From Desulforhopalus sp. IMCC35007 (GTDB lineage: Bacteria; Desulfobacterota; Desulfobulbia; Desulfobulbales; Desulfocapsaceae): a stretch of DNA of 64,000 bases. Shown here piece by piece: positions 52,619-63,417 of this stretch (position 1 is its first letter; each line of letters starts with the position of its first letter). The notes beneath the pieces are model-generated. The model was not told the DNA's origin, made no database searches, and worked only from the letters and a program-made list of their open reading frames with translations. The DNA lies in NCBI RefSeq assembly GCF_005116575.1, contig NZ_SWCN01000009.1, positions 140,065 through 204,064 of the forward strand. The letters are read 5' to 3'. Position numbers and translations under genes: made by a program.

Positions 52619-55153
52619 ATGACAGATCGTACAATCCTTTCAGCAATAAACAGACCAGGTCGCTATCTCGGCCATGAATTTAACTCCGTCCAGAAGAAAT
52701 GGGATAGTGCAAAGGTTACATTCGCTCTTATCTTTCCAGATCTCTACGAAATTGGCATGTCTCACCAGGGTTTACAAATACTATATCATCTTTTGAATAA
52801 AAAAGATGAATTCCTTGCCGAACGCTGTTATTGCCCTGACACCGATGTGGAAAAGTTACTCAGAGCAGAAGGTGCACCTCTCACCAGTCTTGAAAACGGC
52901 CAGCCCTTAAAAAATTTTGACGTCCTTGGCTTTACCCTGCCCTATGAGCTTTGCTACACCAATATCCTCACAGTTCTTGATCTTGCATCTATTCCTTTCT
53001 ATGCCAAAGACCGTGACGCCTCATACCCGCTCCTTCTCGCCGGAGGTGCCTGTGCACTCAACCCAGAACCAGTAGCCGAGTTTTTTGATGCCGTTCTTCT
53101 GGGTGATGGAGAAGAGGCTCTCATTGAAATAGCGCTGGTAATCGCCAGGGCCAAAGATGAAGACCTCACAAAGGACAAAGTTCTGCAACGGCTTTCAGAA
53201 GTTCAGGGTGTTTATGTCCCGAGCCACTTTCATGTTGAATATGACACGCAGAAGGCAGAACATCAGATCAACCACATCAGTCACAAAACGACAGATGGAA
53301 CATCCATTACAAGAAGAATAGTTGCCAGTCTTGATGATATCGAGCACTTAAAAAACCCGATTGTACCCAATGCAAAAATTATCCATGACCGCCTTGGTAT
53401 CGAAGTTGCGAGAGGCTGCACGCGGGGTTGCAGATTTTGTCAGGCGGGCATCACCTACCGCCCGGTTAGAGAACGTAGTATTGAGAATGTTATCGAGCTT
53501 GCCAAAGAAAGTATCAAAAATTCAGGTTTTGACGAAGTCGCGCTGCTCTCACTTTCTACCGGCGACTATTCCTGCCTGGAACAGGTCCTCCCCCGGTTAA
53601 TGGATGAATTTGCCGATAAATACGTCTCAGTCGCCATGCCTTCAATGCGGGTAGGAACCCTTACACCAGCCATCATGGAACAGGTGAAACGAGTACGGAA
53701 AACTGGGTTTACCCTCGCCCCTGAGGCAGGAAGCGAACGGTTGAGACGGGTTATCAACAAAGGTATTACCGAAGATGACCTGATTAATACCTGTACCGAG
53801 GCCTTTAATCTGGGCTGGCGAATCATCAAGTGCTACTTCATGATTGGTCTGCCGACTGAAACCCAGGCAGATATAGACGGGATAGTGGATCTGGTGCAGA
53901 AGATGCTCGCAGCCCGCGGACATGGTCCGGGAAAAGGAAAAAAACAGATTAACGTCAGTGTTGGCACATTTGTGCCCAAACCACACACCCCCTTTCAGTG
54001 GGAGAAACAACTGACCATAGAAGAAAGCATTACTCGGATCCGGAGTCTCAGTGATAATTTACCCCAGAAAGGTGCTAATTTTCGCTACCATAACCCTCGA
54101 ATAAGCTATCTTGAAGGTGTGTTTTCAAGAGGGGACAGACGACTTGCCGCTCTTATCGAAAACGCCTGGCAACATGGCGCCCGCCTTGATGGCTGGACAG
54201 AACACTTCAATATAGATGTATGGCAACTGGCGGCAAGTAATACAGGTATCAACCTCGACAGTTATCTCAGAGCCAGAGACCTTGATGAAATTTTACCATG
54301 GGACCACCTTCAGACCGGGGTGGACAAACAATTTCTAAAAGACGAGTTGGAAAAGGGCAGAAATGAAGGCTATACCCCTGACTGCCGCTACCACGCCTGT
54401 CAAAAATGTGGCTTGTGTGATTTTGAGACCATTCTGCCGATAGTTCACAACCGGAAAGGTGAACTTGCACCTGTTGTAAGTGCACCCGTTAAAGAGACCG
54501 GTCCTGCTGAGGAAGGTCATTTTAAATATCTGGTTCACTACTCCCGTGTCGGCAACATCTGCTATCTTGGCCACCTTGAGATACTTCAGGTTGTTTTCAG
54601 AGCCTTGCAAAGAGCCGAGATTCCAACCAACTACAGCCAGGGATTCAATCCATCACCCAAGGTTTCTTTTGGTCCCGCTCTTCCAGTCGGCACCGAGAGT
54701 TATGCAGAATATTTTATCATGGATTTAACCAGACCTCTGAAGGATATCCATGAAGCCCAAAGTATCCTGAACAACACCCTGCCGCCAGGCCTTGAAGTGA
54801 CAGGAATAGAACTCCATTCCGGTAAAGTCCCACAGAAGATGAAGGTCTCCTACAATATCACCTTAGGAGAAGATGCCACCGAGAGCCAGCATGAGGCCGC
54901 CAGGAATTTTGCGGCAGCCCAGACTTTTTTGGTGAAAAAGACCAGAAAAGGCAAAACAAAAGAGATAGATATTCGCCCATTAATCGAAAAATTAACGTTT
55001 ACTGGACCGCAACAGGTTGAACTGGAAATTATCGCAGAAAGTGCCCAGCCAGGTATTAAACCGATCGAGGCAATTGTCAGTATCCTGGGCATCTCAGAAA
55101 CAAGTGCCAGCCACATTGAAATTGTAAAAAAAGGTTGGGTGCAACTGGATTGA
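52619..55153 (+). CDS. Radical SAM protein TIGR03960 fused to TIGR03936/DUF2344
   Basis: An 844-residue fusion. Residues 1-230 are a cobalamin-binding-like domain, residues about 240-520 a radical SAM domain with the [4Fe-4S] motif CTRGCRFC (Cys at about 267, 271 and 274), and residues about 634-844 the DUF2344 domain (YSRVGNICYLGHLE at the start). A CRYHACQKCGLCD cysteine cluster lies near 590. The reaction is not known; homologues often sit beside ribonuclease G and ribosomal genes, which hints at an RNA or ribosome modification. Here it is followed by dacB after 22 bases. Confidence 0.9.
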   Translation: MTDRTILSAINRPGRYLGHEFNSVQKKWDSAKVTFALIFPDLYEIGMSHQGLQILYHLLNKKDEFLAERCYCPDTDVEKLLRAEGAPLTSLENGQPLKNFDVLGFTLPYELCYTNILTVLDLASIPFYAKDRDASYPLLLAGGACALNPEPVAEFFDAVLLGDGEEALIEIALVIARAKDEDLTKDKVLQRLSEVQGVYVPSHFHVEYDTQKAEHQINHISHKTTDGTSITRRIVASLDDIEHLKNPIVPNAKIIHDRLGIEVARGCTRGCRFCQAGITYRPVRERSIENVIELAKESIKNSGFDEVALLSLSTGDYSCLEQVLPRLMDEFADKYVSVAMPSMRVGTLTPAIMEQVKRVRKTGFTLAPEAGSERLRRVINKGITEDDLINTCTEAFNLGWRIIKCYFMIGLPTETQADIDGIVDLVQKMLAARGHGPGKGKKQINVSVGTFVPKPHTPFQWEKQLTIEESITRIRSLSDNLPQKGANFRYHNPRISYLEGVFSRGDRRLAALIENAWQHGARLDGWTEHFNIDVWQLAASNTGINLDSYLRARDLDEILPWDHLQTGVDKQFLKDELEKGRNEGYTPDCRYHACQKCGLCDFETILPIVHNRKGELAPVVSAPVKETGPAEEGHFKYLVHYSRVGNICYLGHLEILQVVFRALQRAEIPTNYSQGFNPSPKVSFGPALPVGTESYAEYFIMDLTRPLKDIHEAQSILNNTLPPGLEVTGIELHSGKVPQKMKVSYNITLGEDATESQHEAARNFAAAQTFLVKKTRKGKTKEIDIRPLIEKLTFTGPQQVELEIIAESAQPGIKPIEAIVSILGISETSASHIEIVKKGWVQLD

Positions 55154-55175
55154 TCCAGTTACTTCCTAAACGAAA

Positions 55176-56435
55176 ATGGCTCCCTACTGTCAAACAAGCC
55201 TCAGATACCAACCAGCAGGACGGCACCTCTCCGCCTTGCTGGTTGTCATTTTCTTTATTCTCAGCATAACCACAACGGTGTATGGCAGGCAGTCAGGTTC
55301 TATAACCGCACTGACTGAACTTGTCACCAATGGCAGTTATCTCGTCAAGTCAGAGACAAAAACAATCGGCTACAGACAACAGGAGCTCTTTACTCCAGCT
55401 TCTACTCTTAAAATTCTCACCGCCCTTGTTGCACTTGAGCTGCTGGGACCGCAGTTCAGATTTGAAACTCATTTTTACATAGATGAGACTCAAAACCTTT
55501 ATATAAAGGGCTATGGTGACCCTTTTTTAACCTCTGAAGAAATCCTGTCAATATGTTCGTCCCTTAAAAAACTCGGCCTTAACACCATCCAAAACGTGTA
55601 TCTTGACACCACCGCATTTATGGATGAGCCGACCCCAGGCAGCAATAACAGCACGAATCCATACGATGCTCCTTATGGTGGCCTGGCTGTGAATTTCAAT
55701 TCCCTTGCCATCAAAAAAGACCCCGACGGCACCATTGCATCAGGAGAACCCCAGACACCAACTCTGCCAATGATGACCAAACTGGGCAAGGATTTACCAC
55801 CCGGCATTCAACGCATAAATATAGCATTACTCTCCCTCAATGACCATATTTCAGCGCCACTTCAATATGCCGGTGAATTGTTTTCAGCCCAGCTGAAACG
55901 TTCAGGAATCTCCATTCAAAAGGATTTTCAGGTTAAGGCCGTACCCTCTTCTCTTCCCCCGATCCTTATTCACAAAAACAGCAAAAACCTTGAGAAGGTT
56001 TTGTATGAATGTCTTTATTATTCCAACAATTTTATTGCAAATCAGCTGTTTCTCTCCTGCGGCCTGTATAAATATGGCTCTCCTGCATCACTCGACAAAT
56101 CCCGCAGCGTTATGACCAATTATCTCGAAAGCACTTTAGGGCTTTCTCCGTCCCAGATAACAGTTGATGATGGTTCAGGGTTAAGCAGAAAAAACAGAAT
56201 CAGTACAGAGGCCCTCGTAAAGATTCTCGATAAATTCAAACCATACAGCCACCTTCTTCGCAACAAGGAAGGAATTTTACTCAAAAGCGGAACCATGACA
56301 GGAGTGTATTGCTACGGAGGATACATCATAGAAAATGATAATCTTACCCCCTTTGCTATTCTCCTCAACCAAAGCAATAACACCAGAGACGACCTTCTTA
56401 AGCGTCTCCAGGCGCTCTACCGATTGTCGAAATAG
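55176..56435 (+). CDS. dacB: D-alanyl-D-alanine carboxypeptidase, PBP4 class
   Basis: A 419-residue S13-family peptidase of the periplasm that trims or cleaves peptidoglycan cross-links. After a membrane/signal segment (about 20-42) it has the active-site SxxK as STLK near 86, the SxN motif as SNN near 285, and KSGT near 370. It is shorter than E. coli PBP4 (477), mainly in the insertion domain. It follows the radical SAM gene without a clear link. Confidence 0.9.
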   Translation: MAPYCQTSLRYQPAGRHLSALLVVIFFILSITTTVYGRQSGSITALTELVTNGSYLVKSETKTIGYRQQELFTPASTLKILTALVALELLGPQFRFETHFYIDETQNLYIKGYGDPFLTSEEILSICSSLKKLGLNTIQNVYLDTTAFMDEPTPGSNNSTNPYDAPYGGLAVNFNSLAIKKDPDGTIASGEPQTPTLPMMTKLGKDLPPGIQRINIALLSLNDHISAPLQYAGELFSAQLKRSGISIQKDFQVKAVPSSLPPILIHKNSKNLEKVLYECLYYSNNFIANQLFLSCGLYKYGSPASLDKSRSVMTNYLESTLGLSPSQITVDDGSGLSRKNRISTEALVKILDKFKPYSHLLRNKEGILLKSGTMTGVYCYGGYIIENDNLTPFAILLNQSNNTRDDLLKRLQALYRLSK

Positions 56436-56571
56436 ATAAACGTTGAATAACAGCACCTTGAGTGGACAATAAATTAATGTTGCTCTCCCATCTTTCCTCT
56501 ATTATTTTATGAGCGATCAAATCGTCCGAATCCATTATCAAACGACCTGCAATCATGGAAGGAAGAAAACA

Positions 56572-56895
56572 ATGAATCAAAAAGTTTTTATAACTCTACA
56601 GTTCTTTGTCGTTATCTCACTGGCGACTCTCATGCTGAGTGGCTGCGGAGCACCAGCCGGCAGCGCAGAAGACGGAAAAAGATGGTATACTATGAACAAT
56701 TGCTCGTCCTGCCATGGCTTGCATGGCAACGATGGACGCGCCATCGATATTGCTGGTATTGATATGGGCTTTGGCCGTTTCGTTCGAATATTACGAAGAA
56801 CCGACGCCCCAATCATGCCTTTTTTTCCCGAATCAAAAATATCTAAACAGGATGCCGCTGATATTTACGCGTATCTCAAAAGTGTGGAAAAATAA
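56572..56895 (+). CDS. Monohaem cytochrome c lipoprotein
   Basis: A 107-residue cytochrome c. The ATG at 56572 has GGAAGGAAG upstream and gives a lipoprotein signal ending LSGC (lipidated Cys at about 25). The haem-binding CSSCH is at 44-48 and a possible distal methionine is in APIMPFFPES near 83. It is a small electron carrier anchored to the membrane and facing the periplasm. The donor and acceptor are unknown. It is monocistronic as far as can be seen. Confidence 0.88.
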   Translation: MNQKVFITLQFFVVISLATLMLSGCGAPAGSAEDGKRWYTMNNCSSCHGLHGNDGRAIDIAGIDMGFGRFVRILRRTDAPIMPFFPESKISKQDAADIYAYLKSVEK

Positions 56896-57146
56896 TATTT
56901 GAAGGATGCAATACCGTATAAAATTCGATTTTACCTCGCCAATTTTATTCGTTTATACGTCAACGACACCTCCATTCTCCCAAACAACAATTTGTCGGTT
57001 TAATCAGCTAATAGTACGGGAACTGATTACTCCCTGTAGAGCGGCAGATGTTGATTTATAACTTGCATGCAACTTTCCATAGGTGTAAACAAAAAGCGCA
57101 GGTTTAATTTTTTGTACTTTTATTAGATTCAAGGAGAATTCTTTCG

Positions 57147-57833
57147 ATGCCTATACGTTGCCCATCAAATATTTTAGTAAAACTTTTTCACCTTACCCTT
57201 ATCATTACTGTTGCAATACTTCCCCTTGCCCCAGCCTCCTCTCTTGCGGCAAACAGTACGGAGAGTGAAAAAATAATTGAAGTTACAGAACAGAGTAAAA
57301 TCCCAGTGGTAACAACCGAGTCTAAAACGGAAATATCACAGGAAACAAGCACTCAGGTCGATACTTTGCCAGAAACTCAAGTTGACACTTCACCAGAACC
57401 TGAAACAACGCCGCCCGTCGAAGTCGACAAGCCAATGTCAACAGGCATGAAAGTGGCGCTTGGAGTTGGGGCAGGAGTTGTCGTTATTGCAGGAGTCGCC
57501 GCTCTTGCAGGTGGTGGTTCGGGCGACTCTACCCCAACACCACCAACAACAGATCAGGTAGTAGGGGCCTGGCATGCTAATGCTATATGCATCGATGGTC
57601 GAACCTATTCAGGCACCTATACTCTTTATGCTGGTGGTTCCCATTACTTTGACATCACCATTTCAGATGGTACCCATGTAGCCGGTTCTGGAGCCTGGAA
57701 CCTTGACGAATATGATCTAGAATTGCGTAATTATCAGCACTCCACATACCAGGGCACATTTGCAGAAAGAATAAAAACAACTGTTACACTTTATGCCACC
57801 GATGGAAGATGGAAATTGGTATTAACTAAATAA
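57147..57833 (+). CDS. Exported protein with Gly/Ala membrane segment
   Basis: A 228-residue protein that I do not recognise. A signal peptide covers residues 1-35 (PLAPASSLAA), followed by a Thr/Glu/Pro-rich stretch (40-100), a Gly/Ala/Val hydrophobic segment (about 105-130) resembling a glycine-zipper helix, and a C-terminal beta-rich domain (about 140-228, starting VVGAWHANA) that looks like a small barrel of the lipocalin-like type. AAGGAGA lies before the ATG. An intrinsic terminator follows. Fold and function are unproven. Confidence 0.7.
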   Translation: MPIRCPSNILVKLFHLTLIITVAILPLAPASSLAANSTESEKIIEVTEQSKIPVVTTESKTEISQETSTQVDTLPETQVDTSPEPETTPPVEVDKPMSTGMKVALGVGAGVVVIAGVAALAGGGSGDSTPTPPTTDQVVGAWHANAICIDGRTYSGTYTLYAGGSHYFDITISDGTHVAGSGAWNLDEYDLELRNYQHSTYQGTFAERIKTTVTLYATDGRWKLVLTK

Positions 57834-58202
57834 TTTGGAACAAACATTTCTTCCTGAAGAGAAAAAATCAAAGAACTTTTTCCTTCAGGAGGACAACCCT
57901 TTTTTCTATTCTATACTATTTCTTATCTATGTGTCTGCAGCACAACCACAATCACGATTGTAACTACAATTTACGGCTACTCATCTGACAAATTAAATGA
58001 TTGAGGCTATTGAGAAAATAGAGCGTAAAAGTTGTTTTTTAAATCATGACCTGCGACATTACCGCTTAATCGCAGCATCACGGATTTATCAACTATAGTT
58101 TCTTTTTTCATCATAGCTCAATTAAGGATCTGCTCATAACTGTGCTTACTCAACTGCTCGAAACAAAAGGAGAGTTTGAACTTATATTGCTCAACTAACC
58201 AC
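57834..58202. other. Gap between exported unknown and exporter operon
   Basis: The region begins with the terminator described at 57852-57890 and then has about 310 AT-rich bases with no ORF with a ribosome-binding site, RNA gene or repeat. Two operons converge here. Confidence 0.4.
57852..57890 (+). terminator. Terminator after the exported unknown
   Basis: TCCTGAAG (57852-57859) pairs with CTTCAGGA (57883-57890), extended by A-T pairs inside (AAAAA with TTTTT) after a small bulge. A T run (TTTTTT) comes 8 bases later. Confidence 0.6.
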
Positions 58203-59444
58203 TCAAAGTGACTTTAACGCCTGGATCGGCTCAAGATGAGCGGCCTGCACTGCTGGATAGATGCCAAAGAAAATTCCCGCAAAAACAGCAAGCACAAATG
58301 GCAAGGCAATAGACAGTAGTGTCACGGAGACTGGCCACCCAGCTATCTGCTCAATCAAAATTACCGCAGCCCCACCAAGGACCATACCAAGCAACCCACC
58401 CGTAATGGTAAGCAGTACAGATTCGGTGAGGAACTGTAAAACGATATCCCACTTCGTTGCTCCGACCGCCCTCCGTATACCTATTTCCCGCTTTCGTTCA
58501 GACACGTTTGCCAGCATAATGTTCATTATTCCAACACCACCTACAAAAAGCGAGATACCTCCGGTCACTGCCAGAAACAGATTAAAGACAGCCTGCGTTT
58601 TCATGGATTGATTCAATAGTTGTCGCGGGACTACCATACTGTAATCGTGAACCTCATGGTGGCTTAAATAGAGGAGTCGGTCTATGACCTCCGATGCCAC
58701 AATAACATCGGTATCGCCAGTCACCTTTACAACAATCTGATTCAAATCTGCGGAGAGGGACGATTTAAGAGGGTCATCCCGATGCATTGCTGAAAACGGG
58801 AAGGAGAGAAAAACCATTTCATCCACGTTTTCCCGGGCAATCTCTTCAACCTCAGTATCAACCCTCTTCGTGTCTTCAAGGATGCCCACAATCTTGTAGA
58901 GTTGATCCCCCAGACGCACATACTCCCCAAGCCGCCCTGCTGCACCAAGCTGACGAGAAATTGTCACCCCCAGAACGCATACCAGATTATTTTGATACGA
59001 ATCTTCAGGGAGAAGAAAACGACCTTTACTCAGAATTCTCCCGGTAATTTCTAAATAGGAAGAGCTCACGTAAACAACTTTTGCCGTGATATCTTTATTC
59101 ATACCAAAAGGGGCCTGAGAAATCTCTTTCATCCCAGCGACTCCTGCAATAAAAGGTTGTTTTTCCAGGCGCTGAATGTCATTCCAGGTCAAGCCATATA
59201 CTTGATTGCCGGAGAGAACTGTTGCCTGATCGTCTGGTTGTTTTGCCTGATGAATATATATATTGCTGAGGCCAAGCCCAGCCAAGGTTGACATGACCTT
59301 CTGTTTTGCCCCTTCGCCGGTTGAAATCATCACCATAACCGCCATAACACCACAGACGATTCCCAGAATACTCAACAGTGATCTGAGCTTGTGAGAGATC
59401 AGGGATGTATATGCAACCTGAACCAATCGTAGCAGTCTCAGCAT
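58203..59444 (-). CDS. MacB-type ABC transporter permease
   Basis: A 413-residue FtsX/MacB-like membrane protein: one N-terminal membrane helix (about 15-37), a large periplasmic domain, and three helices at the C-terminus with the KREIGIRRAVGA loop typical of MacB-type permeases. Start ATG at 59444 gives MLRLLRLVQ; an ATG seven codons upstream (59465) would overlap the ATPase gene by 20 bases. It is the last gene of the leftward operon TolC-adaptor-ATPase-permease. The substrate may be a peptide, lipid or drug. Confidence 0.9.
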   Translation of the reverse strand: MLRLLRLVQVAYTSLISHKLRSLLSILGIVCGVMAVMVMISTGEGAKQKVMSTLAGLGLSNIYIHQAKQPDDQATVLSGNQVYGLTWNDIQRLEKQPFIAGVAGMKEISQAPFGMNKDITAKVVYVSSSYLEITGRILSKGRFLLPEDSYQNNLVCVLGVTISRQLGAAGRLGEYVRLGDQLYKIVGILEDTKRVDTEVEEIARENVDEMVFLSFPFSAMHRDDPLKSSLSADLNQIVVKVTGDTDVIVASEVIDRLLYLSHHEVHDYSMVVPRQLLNQSMKTQAVFNLFLAVTGGISLFVGGVGIMNIMLANVSERKREIGIRRAVGATKWDIVLQFLTESVLLTITGGLLGMVLGGAAVILIEQIAGWPVSVTLLSIALPFVLAVFAGIFFGIYPAVQAAHLEPIQALKSL

Positions 59445-59445
59445 A

Positions 59446-60123
59446 TCAACTCGCCAGCCTGCCATTTTTCATAGTCAAAATCCGGTTTGTCATTCCAGCA
59501 ACATGTTGATCATGGGTCACCAAAATTATCGTCGCACCACCGTCATTGAGCCTTCGAAGAAGATTGAGAATTTCCTTACTGTTATCATCATCAAGATTTC
59601 CGGTAGGTTCATCGGCTAAGATCAATTTTGGTGCAATGGACAGAGCCCTTGCAATTGCCACTCTCTGCATCTCTCCACCCGACAGCTCGGCTGGACGATG
59701 GTGTCTCCTCTCTGATAAACCAACGACATCTATTGCCGCATCAACCTGCCGCCCCACCTCAGCTTTTGTCTCCCCTCTGTAGAGATAGGGCATGGCGACA
59801 TTGTGCCAGACATCCTGTTCTGTTATCAGGTCAAAAGTTTGAAAAACATAGCCAATCCAGTGAGCTCTGATCCAGGATCTTTCTCGATCCGATAAGGAAC
59901 CGATCTCTCGACCATCCAATTGATAGGTTCCGTTATCCGGCTGCAGCAAGGTTCCCACTATATGCAATAAGGTCGTCTTCCCTGAGCCTGAGGTTCCCAT
60001 TATCGAAATGAAATCCCCTTTGGCCACATCTAAATTCACACCAGATAAAACATGTACCGGCTTCTGCCCTAAGGTATAACTTTTCTGTATTTTGTCTAAG
60101 CTGACGAGCATATCTTCTTTCAT
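59446..60123 (-). CDS. ABC transporter ATPase, MacB/LolD type
   Basis: A 225-residue ABC ATPase. Walker A is GTSGSGKTT near residue 43, the signature is LSGGEMQRV, and Walker B is LILADEPTGNLD. It powers the MacB-type permease encoded immediately downstream. Its start overlaps the adaptor stop by one base (TGATG), so it is coupled to the adaptor gene. Confidence 0.94.
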   Translation of the reverse strand: MKEDMLVSLDKIQKSYTLGQKPVHVLSGVNLDVAKGDFISIMGTSGSGKTTLLHIVGTLLQPDNGTYQLDGREIGSLSDRERSWIRAHWIGYVFQTFDLITEQDVWHNVAMPYLYRGETKAEVGRQVDAAIDVVGLSERRHHRPAELSGGEMQRVAIARALSIAPKLILADEPTGNLDDDNSKEILNLLRRLNDGGATIILVTHDQHVAGMTNRILTMKNGRLAS

Positions 60124-61556
60124 CAGGGCCCACCCCGATCAACCAGACTCACCCGTTCACCTTCTGTTAGTCCTTCAATGATTTCAACAAAGTCCTCATT
60201 TTGGGCACCAACCTTTATCTCCCGCTGTACGTAGCCCATCACCCCGTTTGCAACCCAACAGTAGTTGACCGCACCATCTCTGAAGACAGCCTGAACCGGC
60301 ACCGTCAATACATTTTCCAGCGATTTTGAAACAACAGAAACCTGACAGGTCATTCCAGGCCTGAATCGTTGATCTTCTCTATCCAGGGTAAAAACAAGCT
60401 GAAAAAATTTTTCCTGACCTGCACTGGCATCGACGGTGGCTGCCAGTGCACCAATAAAGGTCAGCTCTCCAGACATTACAGCGTCAGGATATGCATCCAC
60501 ATGCACTTCACCCACCTGGCCCATCTCAAGTTTATGCAAGTCGATCTCCCGCGCCTTTGTCTTGACTATCATCTTGGTAATATCGGGGAGGTAAAGTATT
60601 GGCAGGTTTTGAAAGACGGCATCACCAACCCTCGGTTTACGCTTTTCTCCATCGCGAAAGGTCTCGTAATGGATAACAATACCATCAAAAGGGGCACGTA
60701 TGACTGTATTGGCAAGTTCTTTTCGTGCAAGCTCGAGGGCGCTTTTTTTCGCCTGCAATTTACTGTCTATCTGAATCAATGTAGCTTCAGCCTTGGCGAT
60801 TCTATGCTTGCCTCCCTGTAGGGTCTGCTCCACCAGAAGACTGGTATTCTTTCTTTTAGCAAGTGCGCTTTCAAGCAGGGCGGGCAGTACGTGCTTATTA
60901 TAATTTATGTACCTATCATTCGCGGTCTTTAATTGATCACGGTAAACGGCTATTTTTTCTTCCACCGAACTGATCTCGGATTTATTGTCAAAGCCTTCTT
61001 CTTTCAAAGCGAGAAGATCCGAATAAAAAGCTTCATAACGCTGCAGTTCGAGCTTTGCCTTATCCTTTTCTTCCTGCAGTGATGAAATCTTCAGGGGACC
61101 GTCACCGTCACGTAACCGCTTATACTCCAGTTCCGCCACGTTGAGATTATACTGGGCATTGGCAATCTCACTCTGGACCTGATTTTCCTCATAGCTTACT
61201 TCCTGGTCAGAGGCCTGAACGGCAGCCGCAAGACCTGCAACCTCGGCTGTCAATTGGTCCACAAGATTTTCATATGGAGCCGGGTCGAGCCGTACGAGAA
61301 TATCATCACGTTTGACCCGAAGACCGTCCCCTATAAGATAAATAATTTTCCCTTTTGAATCTCTTATTTCTGAGGCGACCATATGCGATTGTGCAGCATC
61401 GAGAACCCCTACGACATGCAGATCAACGGAAAAACTCCGCCTTTTAACAACTCCGTCTACTGTATTTAATTCAGGAACAATCTCTCTTTTCTGATACCAA
61501 AAAGAGGCTACAAAAAATGAGAGAAGGAGGACAAGAATCACAACACCACTTTTCAT
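60123..61556 (-). CDS. HlyD/MacA-type periplasmic adaptor
   Basis: A 477-residue membrane-fusion protein. A membrane anchor (about 4-20) is followed by a barrel-sandwich hybrid region (about 60-120), a long coiled-coil hairpin of about 180 residues (about 125-300), then the lipoyl/beta-barrel and membrane-proximal domains. The coiled coil is long, as in adaptors that reach a TolC partner directly. It links the ABC transporter to the outer-membrane channel. It overlaps the TolC-like gene by 4 bases. Confidence 0.91.
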
Positions 61557-62986
61557 TGTGTCACTTCCCCTCTCTCCTGGCGCTCAATCAAAGTCCCGAG
61601 TACTGACCGGAGGTTGTAGGTGCCAATTATATAGGCTATCCTGTCAGAGATCAGGTCTGTCTGTGCTTTTTGTAACTCTGACTGTGACTCCAGAAGGTCA
61701 AAGTTACCTGCCATACCATGGCGAAATTTACTCTCAGACAGCCGGAGTTTCCCTTTTGCCTGTCTGGTCTGCTCCTGACGAATTTCAATCTGTTTTTTAC
61801 GTTTATCGAGGCTGTTCAATTCGGATCTCACTTCTTGAATAATGTTCTGTTTGGTTTCTTCAAGACCTATCAGAGTTCGGCGATGTCTGATCTGACTTTC
61901 CAGATACTCGTTTTTTTCAACTTTTCTAAAGATGTCAGTATCACTGGTTATAAAGGCCGTCCAACTCTCTTCGGGAAGATCAAACAGTACCTGATCTCCA
62001 AACTTATTGTAGCCGATTTCTAAGTCGACATTTGGCAGGAGATTGTTCTTTGCAACGGCAAGTTTTCTATTCGCCTCATCAATTTCCATCTGGCTCTGCT
62101 CCAGCTCGATTCTGTTTTCGAGGGCCGTCTCAATCAGATCACTCTCGACAATATCAAGAAAGCTCACATCCATCGGTGCCGTAACCGTCATATCCCCCGT
62201 CATAGGTATTGCCAGTACTTCTTTGAGCTGATCACGATAGTTTTGATACAGTTCAAGGGTGCTCGTCAGCTCTTCCTGGACCTCTTTAATCCTGAGCTCC
62301 GCCCGATACAGATCCATTGCGGTGATCACACCAGCCTTTTCCTTTAACTTTGCAAGGGCCAGATGACTCTCGAGTCGTTCGAGGTCTTTCCCCAGATACT
62401 CGAGCTTTTGTTGGGTCTGAATGGTTTCGTACACCCTGCTCACAGTCTGTAAAATAATGGTCTTTTGCTGCTTGTAGAATTCCAGCTTGGACTGTTCATA
62501 AGAAAATCTGCTGGTATACACAGCATCCATAGTGAACTCTTCCCCAAAACTGCGAAGCAATGGAATACTTAACCCCAGGCCCACACCTGTATTTTCCCCG
62601 TCCTCATCACTGTAAACCTCTGGGATAACCGAGGCGACAATACCCGATGAAGTTTTCTTGGAAATAGAGGCACCAACCCTCCAGGCATCATCGGTATCCG
62701 AGGAATAGCCAACTCCACCTGTTGGTAATACTTTGATATCAAACTCAGCCTTCTGGTTCTCGAGGGAGATGCCACTTGACTGGATGCCCAGACTTTCACG
62801 AACAAGAGACCGGTTTTGTCGAAGGGCAAGCTGGATCGCCTCGTTAAGCGATATGGTCACAGATTTTCCATCAGAGAGAGCCGCATCGGCTGAAGAAGCT
62901 GGAGGGCTCGTTGACCAGACCTCGCCGTTACACACAGGCAAAAGCAGAGCCAGGAGTAGAAATGTAGTTTTTAACGTTGGTTTCAT
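61553..62986 (-). CDS. TolC-family outer-membrane channel
   Basis: A 477-residue outer-membrane efflux protein with a signal peptide (residues 1-24) and two OEP repeats (about 45-240 and 255-460) that form the helical tunnel and beta-barrel of a TolC trimer. It is the first gene of the exporter operon. In a MacAB-TolC-type system it carries the substrate to the outside. The upstream region 62987-63417 should hold the operon promoter. Confidence 0.93.
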
Positions 62987-63417
62987 AACAAAGTTTCTCT
63001 AGCCCATCCAGGCGACCCTTTCATACATCCCAGCTTTACCATTGAAATGGAGCAGAAAAACATCAGATGTCACACTAAAGTGGGCGGGTGTTGCGATATT
63101 TGGCAAGTTAATCCGGAGCTACTATACCATTTAGAATTTAGCTCTTACATCTTTTTTTACATCTTGAATCAGTACGGTCCTGTTTCCGGCAAACTCTAAA
63201 ATTGAGCCTGTTACAGTTTACACCCAGCTCCTCAGTCTTCTGGTAGAGGATAGCTCCTGATCAAGCACATAACATACAGAGCATTCAAGAACCTTCCCTT
63301 CTTCACCCTCATTCAAAATGACTTACCAGATACTTACTGGAGTTTTGTCCATTGTGATTTTACCGTTTTGTGGAGGCTGATAGCAAGAAAGTCCCCCTTT
63401 TAAAAGACGAAAACACA
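62987..63417. promoter_or_regulatory. Region upstream of the exporter operon
   Basis: About 430 bases between divergent genes with no credible ORF. A run of T residues near 63150-63157 and an imperfect palindrome CCTGTTACAG near 63210-63220 are visible; the latter resembles the TTGTTACA repeats noted elsewhere but is not identical. The promoter of the exporter operon is likely here. Confidence 0.35.
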
